Source: Asparagopsis taxiformis
Lineage: Eukaryota > Rhodophyta > Florideophyceae > Bonnemaisoniales > Bonnemaisoniaceae
Direction: 5' to 3'
Length of the DNA stretch: 64,000 bases
Assembly (NCBI GenBank): GCA_030407315.1
Contig: JALQPE010001895.1
Span: 93,267-157,266, forward strand
A program made the translations under genes and the position numbers. Of this stretch, positions 10,139 through 20,253 are shown in pieces. The stretch's first letter is position 1. Each line of letters starts with the position of its first letter. The notes under the pieces were generated by a model. That model made no database searches and was not told the origin of the DNA. It was given only the letters and a program-made list of their open reading frames with translations.

Positions 10139-13100
10139 TCACGTCCCCGTCGAGAACAGCCACTTCAATTCCGAAATCTTCGCCTCACGTCTATCCTCCT
10201 CCGACGCCGGATCCAACGCGCCCTCCGCAATACCCTTCTTCCTCCTCTGCACCTGTAGCAGACGTTCCTCGACCGAATCTTCGATCACGTAGCGTTTGAC
10301 CCGCACATCGCGCATCTGACCGTACCGATGGATGCGGTCCTGCGCCTGCGCGTCCACCTGCGGGTTCCAATGCACGTCGAGCAGGACGGCCAACGACGCG
10401 GCGACAAGATTGAGTCCGACGCCTCCGGCGCGCAACGAGACGAGTAGCACATTAGCAGCGCCGGCGGTCAGCTCGGATTCGGTCGCGAATTGATGCACAA
10501 TCTGCGCGCGCATGCGCTGCGACGTCTGTCCATCGATGCGTAGAAAGACGACGTCGACGCGTCCAAGCGCGACGCCGACGAGATCGAGCATGCTCGTGAA
10601 TTGGGAGAAGATGACGCATTTACCAATGGCGCGTGTGTTGCGCTCACGCCGCGCCGATTGCTGCGCGACATCGTCGAGTAGCGCGTCGATTTTGGCGCTG
10701 CTTCGCCAGTGACGCTCGAGATCAATCGAGAATCGACTCGCACGTGGGAGAGTGGCCAGACTGGCTTTGCTGATCGCTGTGCGACACACGGGGCATTTGT
10801 TGGACCGCTGTAATGCTTGCAGTAGACACATGCGGCACGCAGCATGGCCGCATTGTTTTGGCGCCACAGCGTCTTCCATCACGTCGAGACATACGACGCA
10901 TTCACGAGTTTGTTGCAGTTGTCCACTTGCTGCTTCGTGCAACATCTTCTCAACGTAACTTGTTGAACTGCCTGAATTGATAAATTGACGAAACATCTTG
11001 TCGCCATCTTGAAGCGCGTTATTATCTTTGCTCGGCGCCGCGAGCACGAGATAGGGATGGTCGCACGCTTGACGCAGACGCAGCAGTAGTTCGAGTACAT
11101 TGCTGAAATTGTTGAGTAGCTTACCCTGCGCCACATACTTGTCAAATTGCACCTTGGATCGTTGATGCAGTGCTGTGTAAAAGTCACGCTCCTCCTCACA
11201 CGCCCGCAATTTCACTATCTCCACCGTCTTGTTCGGTAGCACCACGATGCACCGTCCCTTCGAATCACGAGTCGACTTTTTTCGGCGCAGTGTAACAGAT
11301 GACACAATGTCGCGCACCAGACACATGCCTTGCCGCTGTTTTTGTACATCCTTTGCTTCGATGTTTTTCTCAATCGCACGTGTCCAAAGCGCCCATGCGC
11401 TCCATGGTTTCATCTGCAAAAAGTGCAACAGACTATACACATCGTTGATATGATTGTGAATCACAGTACCTGTCACACACCATCTTCGTTCCCCTTTCAA
11501 TTTGTAAGCCGCTCGTGCCCATTTTGTGGTTCGCCCCTTGATCATGTGCGCTTCATCTAAAATGATGCGGCGCCAGTTTAGCTCAAACACTGCTCCGTTT
11601 CGCTCTCGTCTGCCCTTCTTCCCATTCGCCGTTCGCCAACTGTCGTCCGCACATTCTGAAGCAATGATTCCATAACTGGTCACGACCACATCCGCATACT
11701 GTAAGCTGATTGACGCACCGCTCCCGCGTGACTGTCCATAATGTGTGGCTACTCTGAGAAAGTTTGGACTGACATGTAAACTCAACTCGCTCATCCATTG
11801 CGTAATCAATGACATCGGGCACACGATAAGTGTTCCACCACGCCTGACATCTCCAGCCCGAGCTGATGTCATCATTTCGTCTAAAACTGTTACATGATTC
11901 CGCCTTTCACTCCATTCGTCGCTGCTGCCATCATCATTTTCCAACTCCATTTGCTTCGCTTCAAAATCTTCTTCGTCATCGTCATCACATTCTTCTCCAC
12001 TTTGGTCCTGCCCTGTAGCGCTCTTAGACTCCCGTACACGATTCTTTCGATGTCTTGAACTTCTACGTGTCACTTTCTTCTCGGTCCGTTCCACCTCATC
12101 TTCTTCTTCGCTTACACGTTCATCATGGTCCACTTTGTCGCTATTCGAGTTGACATCCTCATCGCAAAAAGAATCCCCATGCAAACGTTCCACACCATTC
12201 GGCGTTTCTGATTTCTCCCCCTTGCAACCATTCCTTTGCATTTTTTGCTGCTCCAAATCGTGCACAATACAAGCGATGCATTGCACCGTCTTTCCCAATC
12301 CCATTTCATCTGCAAGAATGCCACCGAAAGGACCTCCGGAATTGGCCATTGGTGAGTCCAACGAAAGGCCGCCCGTAGTAGCATTCACAAAGAACACCGT
12401 ACCGTCCGGGAACATTTTTCGTTTCCACAGAGGATCAATCATCACATCAACGTTACCCTGATCTTTATGCAGACGATATCCACTTTGCTCGCGAGCAACC
12501 ATCCAACCTACACCGGCTCGCTGATACTCTCTCAGCGTCGACGTCAGGTTCTTTGGCGGCACGAATGCTTTCGCTTCCTCTTCCTGAATCGCATCCACGC
12601 TTTTGTAATACGCCTCTGCGCCCTCTTCGGTAACCTCACCCGGTTCGCCGTCCGTCTTCGTCGAAGGCGCTGGAAAATCTGCTTTGGGCTGTTCTGGCGG
12701 CTGGCAAAGATTCAACGACGTGATCAGATGCACGATATTGAACCGCTTGATATCGATTCCCTTGGCGGATGCAGCCTTCTCTTCCGAATTGGTAGCGTCC
12801 ACTGCGGCTGAATCGCCGCATTGCACCACTTGCTGCATACCGTCTCCATCAAATGCATCGCGCTGAAGATAGATCGTGACCTCCAGAAACACCTCGGAGA
12901 ACATTCGAAGCACTTTCGGGGCGGATACAACCTTGCATGTGGTCGAAATAAACCCCGTTTGCATGGCAGGCGCAAGCGCTTGACTGATGTCAGAGGCAAG
13001 TCTGCCCAATTCGCGATCGTTTTTCAAGAAGCGCACGATTTTCGCAGGCACTTGCGACGCATGCGAGCCGCCCTTTCTCTTGTCACGCTTGGATGCCGCT

Positions 13101-13921
13101 GGTGTGCGAGCAGGTGGTGGAACTTGAAGGATTAGTTCGTCATTTACGGAAAGCAGTTTCTTTCCGGTTGATAACATTGTGCCAGCACATAAACGCGACA
13201 CCAACTTTTTCGGCCATTCTTGAACCGGTGTTTCATCCCGTTTCACCGAAAGTGCTACTTCTTGAACAACATCCGCATCTGCAGATTCACATCGAGGCCG
13301 TTTTGCAGGAGGTTTTGAATCGACCGATTGGACCTCATCGTCAATCTGCGTCCCCGGTCTCTTATTCACCCGTTCATTTTGTCCGACACCAGCCGATTCA
13401 TCGGCACGCTCTGCTTGCACCTGCTGCTGACGCGGCTGTTCATTGACCTCTTTTTCACTGACGGGCGAAACACTGACCCCCACCACTCCGTTACCAGCGG
13501 CAGCCCTGGTGAGCGCGTCGCGACCGGCGGCGCCCAGATTTTTCCACAGGGAAACGATGTGGTCATTGATAGTTTTCTTATCAGACGTCGCGCAATGGTC
13601 CATGGCACGTTGCCAATTATCCTTGTAAAATTTGCGCCACGCCAGCCGTCGCAGCTCCTTGCCATTTGTCGGATCGGGCCGGGCGGCACGCGGTACGGGC
13701 AGTTGCTGCGGCGATGGCGATGGCGACTGCGTGTGCTGGGCTACCAGAATGGGCGCTTCCTGTTTGCCGAGCGTTCCGTCCGCGAGAAGCACTGCTGCCG
13801 CGTTGTTCAGGTCACCGCCTGCGCGCACCAGCGCGGCGCGAAGGGCGGAATCGGGCACGGTTGGTCCGGCAAATTCGCGTAATTGCGCGACGTTTTCGGC
13901 GCTGGCAATGTCTTTCGGCAT
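10139..13921 (-). CDS. RAD5: RAD5/HLTF-like SNF2 translocase with HIRAN and RING domains
   Basis: A 1260-residue SWI/SNF2 ATPase and E3 ubiquitin ligase of the post-replication repair family, nuclear. An N-terminal helical segment (about 5-45, VAQLREFAG...) resembles the UBA-like start of plant RAD5A. A HIRAN-like domain lies at about 255-350 (KIVRFLKNDRELGRL, CKVVSAPKVL). Walker A is GGILADEMGLGKT near 544. A long acidic/basic insertion follows (about 575-720). The DEAH box is ILDEAHMIKG near 790. A C3HC4 RING (CVVCLDVMED ... CPVCRTAI) sits at about 1010-1055 between the two RecA lobes. The helicase C lobe ends with AQAQDRIHRYGQ. RING inside the helicase is diagnostic of RAD5/RAD16/HLTF, and the HIRAN favours RAD5. 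The family polyubiquitinates PCNA and reverses forks. Confidence 0.92.
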   Translation of the reverse strand: MPKDIASAENVAQLREFAGPTVPDSALRAALVRAGGDLNNAAAVLLADGTLGKQEAPILVAQHTQSPSPSPQQLPVPRAARPDPTNGKELRRLAWRKFYKDNWQRAMDHCATSDKKTINDHIVSLWKNLGAAGRDALTRAAAGNGVVGVSVSPVSEKEVNEQPRQQQVQAERADESAGVGQNERVNKRPGTQIDDEVQSVDSKPPAKRPRCESADADVVQEVALSVKRDETPVQEWPKKLVSRLCAGTMLSTGKKLLSVNDELILQVPPPARTPAASKRDKRKGGSHASQVPAKIVRFLKNDRELGRLASDISQALAPAMQTGFISTTCKVVSAPKVLRMFSEVFLEVTIYLQRDAFDGDGMQQVVQCGDSAAVDATNSEEKAASAKGIDIKRFNIVHLITSLNLCQPPEQPKADFPAPSTKTDGEPGEVTEEGAEAYYKSVDAIQEEEAKAFVPPKNLTSTLREYQRAGVGWMVAREQSGYRLHKDQGNVDVMIDPLWKRKMFPDGTVFFVNATTGGLSLDSPMANSGGPFGGILADEMGLGKTVQCIACIVHDLEQQKMQRNGCKGEKSETPNGVERLHGDSFCDEDVNSNSDKVDHDERVSEEEDEVERTEKKVTRRSSRHRKNRVRESKSATGQDQSGEECDDDDEEDFEAKQMELENDDGSSDEWSERRNHVTVLDEMMTSARAGDVRRGGTLIVCPMSLITQWMSELSLHVSPNFLRVATHYGQSRGSGASISLQYADVVVTSYGIIASECADDSWRTANGKKGRRERNGAVFELNWRRIILDEAHMIKGRTTKWARAAYKLKGERRWCVTGTVIHNHINDVYSLLHFLQMKPWSAWALWTRAIEKNIEAKDVQKQRQGMCLVRDIVSSVTLRRKKSTRDSKGRCIVVLPNKTVEIVKLRACEEERDFYTALHQRSKVQFDKYVAQGKLLNNFSNVLELLLRLRQACDHPYLVLAAPSKDNNALQDGDKMFRQFINSGSSTSYVEKMLHEAASGQLQQTRECVVCLDVMEDAVAPKQCGHAACRMCLLQALQRSNKCPVCRTAISKASLATLPRASRFSIDLERHWRSSAKIDALLDDVAQQSARRERNTRAIGKCVIFSQFTSMLDLVGVALGRVDVVFLRIDGQTSQRMRAQIVHQFATESELTAGAANVLLVSLRAGGVGLNLVAASLAVLLDVHWNPQVDAQAQDRIHRYGQMRDVRVKRYVIEDSVEERLLQVQRRKKGIAEGALDPASEEDRREAKISELKWLFSTGT

Positions 13922-14323
13922 TTTGTCGCGGCGATGGTGGTGACATCTGAGATGTGTTCCCGGCCTTCTGGGATGGTTGAGGTTTGTTGGGAGCGTTACG
14001 GCGGATGGGCGTTTGATGGGATGCAGAAGCTATCTTGGGAAGACGTGGCGTGCGATGAGATTTATGGAAGAAATTCAGTGGTTATTTTGGCGGGAAAATC
14101 ATGCAGACCTTTGAGGTTGATGTGTTGCAATTTTCGACAATACGTCTCGTTCAGTATCTCGTTTGGTATTGTACAACGTGGGGTTCCGTCAACGCTACAA
14201 ATGCAATTTGATCGCCCGCAATGTCGACTACAGCGTTTTGTCAACAAGCGACATTCTTTTTTACAACACATTCATGTGGTCCCGACATCGTGTTCTGGAC
14301 CGTTGTACTACATAGTTACAAAA
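13922..14323. other. Intergenic region between two minus-strand genes
   Basis: This holds the promoter/leader of the RAD5-like gene and the 3' end of the TMEM62-like gene. Short frames here do not resemble proteins. Confidence 0.4.
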
Positions 14324-16321
14324 TCATCTATGTTCAACCGATTGGAATGAGCGCGCGCCATTTTTCCAAACTTGGCCATATTTCAAGGCCGCGAACAATG
14401 TTGCAATGAAAAGCGGTAGACCCGCAAAGCTTAAAGCAGCAGAAGCAATACCATGTGCGCCACAAATTTCCAGCGTCCACCCGAAACAATCCTTCGCAAC
14501 CGCAAAGATAAATAACGGCAGCAGCCAAGACTGGAAAGCAGTACTCACTTGTTTCGTAAACATCAAATCCAGGAAGCAGATAGGAACCAGAGTTCTCCAC
14601 AGAACAGTCACTGATATAATATACGGCGAGTCGACACCGGCCGGGTGCAGCCCTGAGGCAAGTAGAATAGAATGCACGCCCACCGATCCCCACCCATCGG
14701 AAGTCAAATTTGGTGCAACAATAAACACCGGAAGTGTATACAAAACCAAACACAACACACATAGTCCTATTGACATAGCCTGCAAGCGTCGCAACCCGGG
14801 CAAGACAAACAAAAAGCATAAACCAAACCCAATAGCGCACAATTTAGCAGCAACTTGATCAAACTCTGTAAACAACAAAATTGCCGATCGCAACGCCCCA
14901 ATGTATGCCATCCAGCCCTCTTCGGGACGCCCATCCAGTGAGAAGGCATGTTCAACCGTCTGTCCATTCGGTGCATGAATCTTCAATCGATGAACAGCGT
15001 CATCATCGTACTTGGAAGCATTCCACACAACTCCCAACACATTGCGGCAATCCGTCTTTTCAGCGACCGATGTGCAATCCACGTCCAATGGTTCAAGTTT
15101 CCCCAACAACTCACCGTCAATCTCTGCGACAAAATGCGACTCGCCAATATGAGTTTTCGATACGACGACTCGGATATGCGTGGATGTTCTCGAGGCGGTT
15201 CCGGCACCCATGCTACAAAACCCGGCGCGAGGCGGATTTGTCACGACGATCTCGGGTGATGCATCGCCGACTTTCATGTCCCGAAACGAGAGAAATCCAT
15301 TGTCGAAGATTAAAACTCTGTATGTCGAACTGCCAATCATATCTGCCACCTCGAGTTCAAATGTACCCGACTTTGACACTGCCTGCAGACCGGACGACGC
15401 TACTCCGTATAACGTGTGCAGATGGCCAGAGAGATATGCAGCCACTTTTGATTTCTGAGACGATTCAGCGCTGTGGGATGATATCACATCGTGTATATGC
15501 TTGCCATTTTTCATGATTGAGGACGGATAGTGGGCGAATGCGAGGATGTTGTTGCTCGATGTTTCCGACTCGATTTCCGATAATGTCTGCGAAAGTTGTT
15601 CGGCAGCAACGGTTGCGTCACCGAAAAAGTTTAAAGGACGGTTGAGGGGGTTTGGAAGAGAGCATTCCATCGCAAGTAACTGCAGCTTTTCATCTGTAAA
15701 TTCTGTAGTGATCTTTCGAACGCGTCGGTTCCGATGGGTATCGTTTGAACAAGTGAGCAAAGCGGCAGATGCGGAGAATGGATGTTCATGGACGACATGT
15801 CCAAAGGTGTCATGATTGCCGTGGACAGCAATCCATGGAATTGTGCGATTGACGGAATTGGCGATTTCATGGACAAAATCCCATTCTTCAGCAATCTGCG
15901 CACTCGAAATTCCAAAGGGATATCGTGCGGGGACTTCAGAGTCGACGAGATCGCCCGTGACGAGCACTGCGCTTGCCTGTGCGGCCCAATTAGGGAGGGA
16001 AGTTTGTACAAAGGCTTGGAGCTGTTGCTTTGCAACGCCGGAATCATTGTCGTTAATATGCAGGTCTGATATTTGAAGGACAATCTGTGGCGCGGATGAC
16101 GTCTGCCCCCATGGTTGCCGGAGATGTGCAGGGACGGCGGATTGGTCAGTGCAAAATGGATTTCGTCCAAGAATGGCGTGGCGATGACCGCTGTAGTAGA
16201 AGATGAGAGAAAAGAAGGTGATGTAAAAGAGAGCAGATGGGAGAATGAAGATGGACGCTGCGCAAAATTCACGACGAAGAGCGGATCGGTAACGATGATA
16301 CATGGTGGTGGTTTGAGTCAT
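14324..16321 (-). CDS. TMEM62-like membrane metallophosphoesterase
   Basis: A 665-residue protein. A membrane anchor at about 20-40 (ILPSALFYITFFSLIFYY) precedes a calcineurin-like phosphoesterase domain. All motifs are present: QISDLHIND, VLVTGDLVDSE, HGNHDTFGH, FAHYPSS and SGHLHTLYG. The following region (EVADMIGSSTYRVLIFDNGFLSF, VVTNP) matches the beta-rich segment specific to TMEM62. The C-terminal 200 residues hold about five or six hydrophobic segments. TMEM62 proteins are conserved in eukaryotes with a poorly known role; the metal-binding set suggests real hydrolase activity on an exposed lumenal or extracellular face. The frame opens at a GTG (16357); the first ATG is 16321, with another at 16303. 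Confidence 0.87.
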   Translation of the reverse strand: MTQTTTMYHRYRSALRREFCAASIFILPSALFYITFFSLIFYYSGHRHAILGRNPFCTDQSAVPAHLRQPWGQTSSAPQIVLQISDLHINDNDSGVAKQQLQAFVQTSLPNWAAQASAVLVTGDLVDSEVPARYPFGISSAQIAEEWDFVHEIANSVNRTIPWIAVHGNHDTFGHVVHEHPFSASAALLTCSNDTHRNRRVRKITTEFTDEKLQLLAMECSLPNPLNRPLNFFGDATVAAEQLSQTLSEIESETSSNNILAFAHYPSSIMKNGKHIHDVISSHSAESSQKSKVAAYLSGHLHTLYGVASSGLQAVSKSGTFELEVADMIGSSTYRVLIFDNGFLSFRDMKVGDASPEIVVTNPPRAGFCSMGAGTASRTSTHIRVVVSKTHIGESHFVAEIDGELLGKLEPLDVDCTSVAEKTDCRNVLGVVWNASKYDDDAVHRLKIHAPNGQTVEHAFSLDGRPEEGWMAYIGALRSAILLFTEFDQVAAKLCAIGFGLCFLFVLPGLRRLQAMSIGLCVLCLVLYTLPVFIVAPNLTSDGWGSVGVHSILLASGLHPAGVDSPYIISVTVLWRTLVPICFLDLMFTKQVSTAFQSWLLPLFIFAVAKDCFGWTLEICGAHGIASAALSFAGLPLFIATLFAALKYGQVWKNGARSFQSVEHR

Positions 16322-16587
16322 GCATATTTGGTAGTGTCGGATTCGATTCGTCACCACAGGGCCAGGAAGGATCGCCTCGCCTCTGGTTTGCAGGGCCTCT
16401 TATTTACATTTACACTATCAACTCAACCGGCACTACACTAATCTAGTGTACAGTATAGTGTACTTGGAGCGTAGCAGCAGCTGCGGTGAAAAATTAGTAT
16501 AAAAAAGCTATGGCAGTGTCATCAATTAGCGACCTTGGTGCACAGCAATGACACATTCGAAACCCAAAATTGGCGACACGTCTACGA

Positions 16588-18099
16588 TCACGAGAGTTGC
16601 TTGATCTCCATCGTCTCCACATCAAAACCAGGCATGGAGAACGACGACGCAAAAGATTCAACCTCTCTCCTCAGCGCTTCTAGTTTCTCATTATTTTCCA
16701 GAGCCGGTTTAAAGTCGACCAATTTCTTCCCCGTCTCCTCCTGAATCTCCAGTCCAATCTGGACGCCACGATCCAAAAACTCGGCCACCTTTCTAAAATC
16801 CTCCTCAACCATACCCCTCGTCGTCAGCGCCGGCGATCCGATTCGCACGCCTCCCGGATTCATCGCCGACTTGTCACCATGCACAGCGTTCTTATTCAAC
16901 GTAATACTGCACTTATCAAACAACAATTGCGCCTTGGACCCTGAGAAATTCCTCGGACGCAAATCCCACAACACGAGATGATTATCCGTTCCATCCGTGA
17001 CCAGTTTATTCCCAAGCTCAATCAGCCTCTCCGCCATGGCCGCCGCATTGCGCACCACCTGTTTCGAGTAGTCTGCAAATGCCGGCGTCGCGACCTCCTT
17101 CAATTGCACTGCCAACGCGGCGATCTGATGGTTGTGCGGACCGCCCTGTAGCGCGGGGAACACGGCGCCATTAATCGCCGCCTCCATATCCACGCCTTGA
17201 GCTGCCGCGGCCAACGGGACGCGACGGTAGAAGATGACCCCTGCGCGCGGCCCGCGCAGCGACTTGTGTGTCGTGCTGGTGACAATATCTGCATATTTGA
17301 ACGGACTATCCGCCTGACCGGTGGCGACCAAGCCGGAGATGTGCGCCATATCCACCATTAAATACGCGCCACTTTCGTCGGCCACTTTACGAAACTTTGC
17401 ATAGTCCCATTCACGCGGATAGGCGGAACCGCCCGCAATGATACATTTCGGGCGGAAGAGCCGTGCGGAAGCTTCCAACGCGTCGTAGTCGATCCTTCCC
17501 GACACGTCGTCCACCTTGTACGGCAGGCTTTCAAAGTAGATGGAGGTTGCGGACACGCGGCGTTTGGCCGTGTAAAAGCCGTGCGTGAGATGGCCACCGC
17601 TGGGGAGGTCGAGTCCCATGATGCGATCATGCGGGTTGAGCAGCGCGGTGTAGGCTGCGAAATTGGCAGGCGAGCCAGAGTAGGGCTGCACGTTGACGCC
17701 CCATTCGGCGGGGTCGAGTGCGAAGGCGGCTAATGCGCGTTTCTGGCACAAAAGTTCGACCTGATCGATGACCTCGTTGCCGCCGTAATAGCGGGCGCCC
17801 GGATAGCCCTCGGAGTATTTGTTGGTGAACACGGAGCCGAGACACTGCATGACGGCTGAGGAGGTGAAATTCTCAGACGCGATGAGTTCGAGACCGCGCC
17901 ATTGGCGGTTTTTCTCGCGCTCGAGCAATGTGTGCATCTCAGGGTCGGCCTGTTGCAGCGGGGTGTTTCCAGTTTGGACGCGCGCATCCGAGAGGACCAT
18001 TGTGGCGACGCGAGAGATTGTGGGGGGCGATCTGCGCGAGGACAGGGAAGGGGTATTGAACGAAAGGGGGAGCGGAGACGCGAATGCCGGGAGATTCAT
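16588..18099 (-). CDS. SHMT: Serine hydroxymethyltransferase
   Basis: A 503-residue PLP enzyme that interconverts serine + tetrahydrofolate and glycine + methylene-tetrahydrofolate. The core begins [12 protein letters not shown], with [18 protein letters not shown] typical of the family. The PLP Schiff-base lysine is K279 in [24 protein letters not shown] (PLP-ring aspartate and histidine region) and SALTTRG-like [10 protein letters not shown] are also present. The first 33 residues are Ser/Pro/Arg-rich with no acidic residue ([12 protein letters not shown]..., SSRRS), consistent with an organelle presequence. A second in-frame ATG at 18000 (M34, MVLSDAR) would give a cytosolic form. Family length without presequence is about 470, which matches. 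The promoter is shared with the divergent gene at 18654. Confidence 0.97.
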   Translation of the reverse strand: MNLPAFASPLPLSFNTPSLSSRRSPPTISRVATMVLSDARVQTGNTPLQQADPEMHTLLEREKNRQWRGLELIASENFTSSAVMQCLGSVFTNKYSEGYPGARYYGGNEVIDQVELLCQKRALAAFALDPAEWGVNVQPYSGSPANFAAYTALLNPHDRIMGLDLPSGGHLTHGFYTAKRRVSATSIYFESLPYKVDDVSGRIDYDALEASARLFRPKCIIAGGSAYPREWDYAKFRKVADESGAYLMVDMAHISGLVATGQADSPFKYADIVTSTTHKSLRGPRAGVIFYRRVPLAAAAQGVDMEAAINGAVFPALQGGPHNHQIAALAVQLKEVATPAFADYSKQVVRNAAAMAERLIELGNKLVTDGTDNHLVLWDLRPRNFSGSKAQLLFDKCSITLNKNAVHGDKSAMNPGGVRIGSPALTTRGMVEEDFRKVAEFLDRGVQIGLEIQEETGKKLVDFKPALENNEKLEALRREVESFASSFSMPGFDVETMEIKQLS

Positions 18100-18653
18100 C
18101 GCTGTGTTTGGTTGGAAGTAAGCTGGACTAGGGACTGGATGTGACGAGGGAGTGGAGGCTGGACGAGTGAACAGTTGATTTCACACAGTGTTGGAGCGTG
18201 ATCGATAGCAGGAAAAGTCATGCGTGCTGGGTATGGCGGACGGTGATTCGAGGTAACAAGCGCCAAGTGGCGGGCAATAATTGAACAAAAAGAATATATT
18301 GATCCGAATGGCTGAAAGGGCCACAGCCAAGTGCGCGCTGGCGGCGCAATTAGCGGCTGCAGCGGTTGCAGTGCAGCGGAGCAAGTGAGAAAAGGAGCCA
18401 AAACGGCTGCACATAGATCCATACTTTACAGCGGCGCTCACGCCAGTTGAGAAAAAGTGCAGTTTCGTCGCCCAGAGCATACCTCAAACGCACGCTACTT
18501 TCGCCTCCACCAAGCTAGACCCATCCATCCCGTCCCCCTTTGCCGCATAATCCAACACACGCTTCAAGTGCCATCCATCGTGTCAATCGTTCATCCCACA
18601 TCTACCGCCGTGACCCACTAGAGGCTCCGACTCAATAAAGCAGCCCGACACCC
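18100..18653. other. Divergent promoter region, SHMT and the Pro/His-rich protein gene
   Basis: A head-to-head intergenic region of 554 bases. The right 170 bases are C/T-rich leader (CCATCC runs near 18520). No TATA consensus is obvious and no gene is supported. Confidence 0.4.
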
Positions 18654-19565
18654 ATGGCCGAACAAGCGCAACTGGGATTCCCCCCGCCGACGGGATTCGC
18701 GCCCGGTTTCACCCAGCCTGGCATGCCCCAGGTATATCCGCAGCCCTTCCAGCCACAGCTGGTGCAACCGGCGCCCGTGGCAACCGCTGCGCCCGCACCC
18801 ATCCCAACGCAATACCCCCAACCTGGCCAAGCGGTGCCGGCGCCGCAACCGGCGCCAGTACCGGTGGCTGTGCAGCCGGCGCCGCAGATGCAGCCATTCC
18901 AAACGATGCCGGCTCACGTACCCATGCCGATGGCCTACGCGCCCATGCCCGCACCGGCGCCCATGTTTGCCCCCCAACTGGACTATCCGTTTTCGCCCTT
19001 CATGCCCGGCATGCCCTTCCTCGCGCCCGGTTACAACCTCAGCCAAGCTATCACACCTTCCGAGCTGGCCAATCTGCTGCCGGTCGGCCCCGACGGCGTG
19101 CTGGACCGAGATCTGTCGCGCTTGTTACGCAAGGCGCAAAAGTACTCGGGTGTCGGTCCGGGGCCAAATCCCAGCTCGTACATTAACAGGACCAAGTATG
19201 AAAAGTATGCCTTTCTCACCGGCGCACTGCTCGTGCAGAAGAATATGACGGCACCGGCACCGGTTGGAAATGATCAATTTGCCAAACTTGCCAACATGTA
19301 TCTTGCCAATCCGATGCGCTACGGGTCGTCGCCAGAGGTGATGCTGGCGCACGCTCTGGGTAGGGATCGCGAGCATAGGAGGTCTAGTCGACACAGGCAT
19401 CATCACCACCATCATCGACACCATAGTCGTAGTCGCAGCAGGCACAGCTCTCGAAACGGGTCGCAGCATGGGGGATCGCACCATGGAGGGTCTCATCATG
19501 GCGGATCTCACCGCGCTCCTAGCCACGGCGGTCTATCCGACACGAGTTACACCTGCTCCACATGA
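18654..19565 (+). CDS. Pro-rich / His-Arg-Ser-rich protein with an undescribed shared domain (member A)
   Basis: A 303-residue protein not recognised from any named family. Residues 1-125 are very rich in Pro, Ala, Gln and Met with PQPxQP-like repeats. A compact segment at about 153-242 contains LLRKAQKY, YINRTKYEKYAFLTG, LANMYLANPMRYG and PEVMLAHALGRDREHRR. This aligns along its whole length with residues 53-143 of the protein at 22166. The tail is a basic low-complexity stretch: a His run with Arg/Ser (HRHHHHHHRHH), RSRSRHSS and three GGSHH repeats. No signal peptide or membrane segment is seen. The RS/His-rich tail suggests nuclear-speckle-like or RNA-associated localisation, which is inference only. 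Confidence 0.7.
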   Translation: MAEQAQLGFPPPTGFAPGFTQPGMPQVYPQPFQPQLVQPAPVATAAPAPIPTQYPQPGQAVPAPQPAPVPVAVQPAPQMQPFQTMPAHVPMPMAYAPMPAPAPMFAPQLDYPFSPFMPGMPFLAPGYNLSQAITPSELANLLPVGPDGVLDRDLSRLLRKAQKYSGVGPGPNPSSYINRTKYEKYAFLTGALLVQKNMTAPAPVGNDQFAKLANMYLANPMRYGSSPEVMLAHALGRDREHRRSSRHRHHHHHHRHHSRSRSRHSSRNGSQHGGSHHGGSHHGGSHRAPSHGGLSDTSYTCST

Positions 19566-19908
19566 TAGGGGCTAGTCATCGACCGACAGCGGATCGTTTT
19601 TTGTGCAGCTGAAAGTCGATCCAACATGTGCTTTTCGTATACTTCCAAGCCCATTGATAGCCAGTGCCTCCAGTGCATTTTCCTCTTCTCCCCTGTTGCC
19701 TGCCATTTTCTGTTTTGCGATAAACGAATCATGCGATATCGCACCTTGTCAAACCTGTGTTGATTCGCTCGCTTAGACGTGCACAGCAAAACACTACTGT
19801 AGCCACGACGAGGGCGATGCAAAGTCGGTCGTTTACAAAGCGACAGGATGAGCGAGAGCCGACACGGAAGACACGAATCAAGCGGCGACAATCTACGTCA
19901 AGGCAACA

Positions 19909-20253
19909 TCAGGACTGAGTGCGGGCAGCATCAGCCTCTATCTTAGCCATATCCTTTTCCAACTGCAACTGGTTTGCAATGCGTGTTGCGTGACGTTGCA
20001 CCTGCTCAATATCGGCCCATACGGCGGCATTCTCCTCGGCGAGCAAGCGACGCAGAGCGGGCTTGGGCAGGGCGACGAAAGCGGCGGTTCCGACACAGAA
20101 GAGAAGCGGGGCGGCACGGGCGACATCGGCACTTACAGCGCGCAGGGCGGCGTCATTTGTGCGATGACGCTCCTCGAGCATTGCGGAATGCTGCTCGTGC
20201 AATGCGAGTTGTTCGCGCAACTCCTCAATGCGCAGCGAACTGTCGAGCGACAT
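19909..20253 (-). CDS. Small coiled-coil protein, prefoldin beta-like
   Basis: A 114-residue protein made of two helical heptad regions (about 5-48 and 70-112) around a short hydrophobic hairpin (APLLFCVGTAAFVALP). That layout, helix / beta hairpin / helix with the hydrophobic 'VG..F' segment in the middle, is the pattern of prefoldin beta-type subunits (PFDN1-like), and the length fits. Prefoldin hands unfolded actin and tubulin to the CCT chaperonin. Sequence identity to any one subunit is not obvious by eye, so an unrelated coiled coil is possible. It lies on the opposite strand inside the cluster of low-complexity protein genes. Confidence 0.5.
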   Translation of the reverse strand: MSLDSSLRIEELREQLALHEQHSAMLEERHRTNDAALRAVSADVARAAPLLFCVGTAAFVALPKPALRRLLAEENAAVWADIEQVQRHATRIANQLQLEKDMAKIEADAARTQS

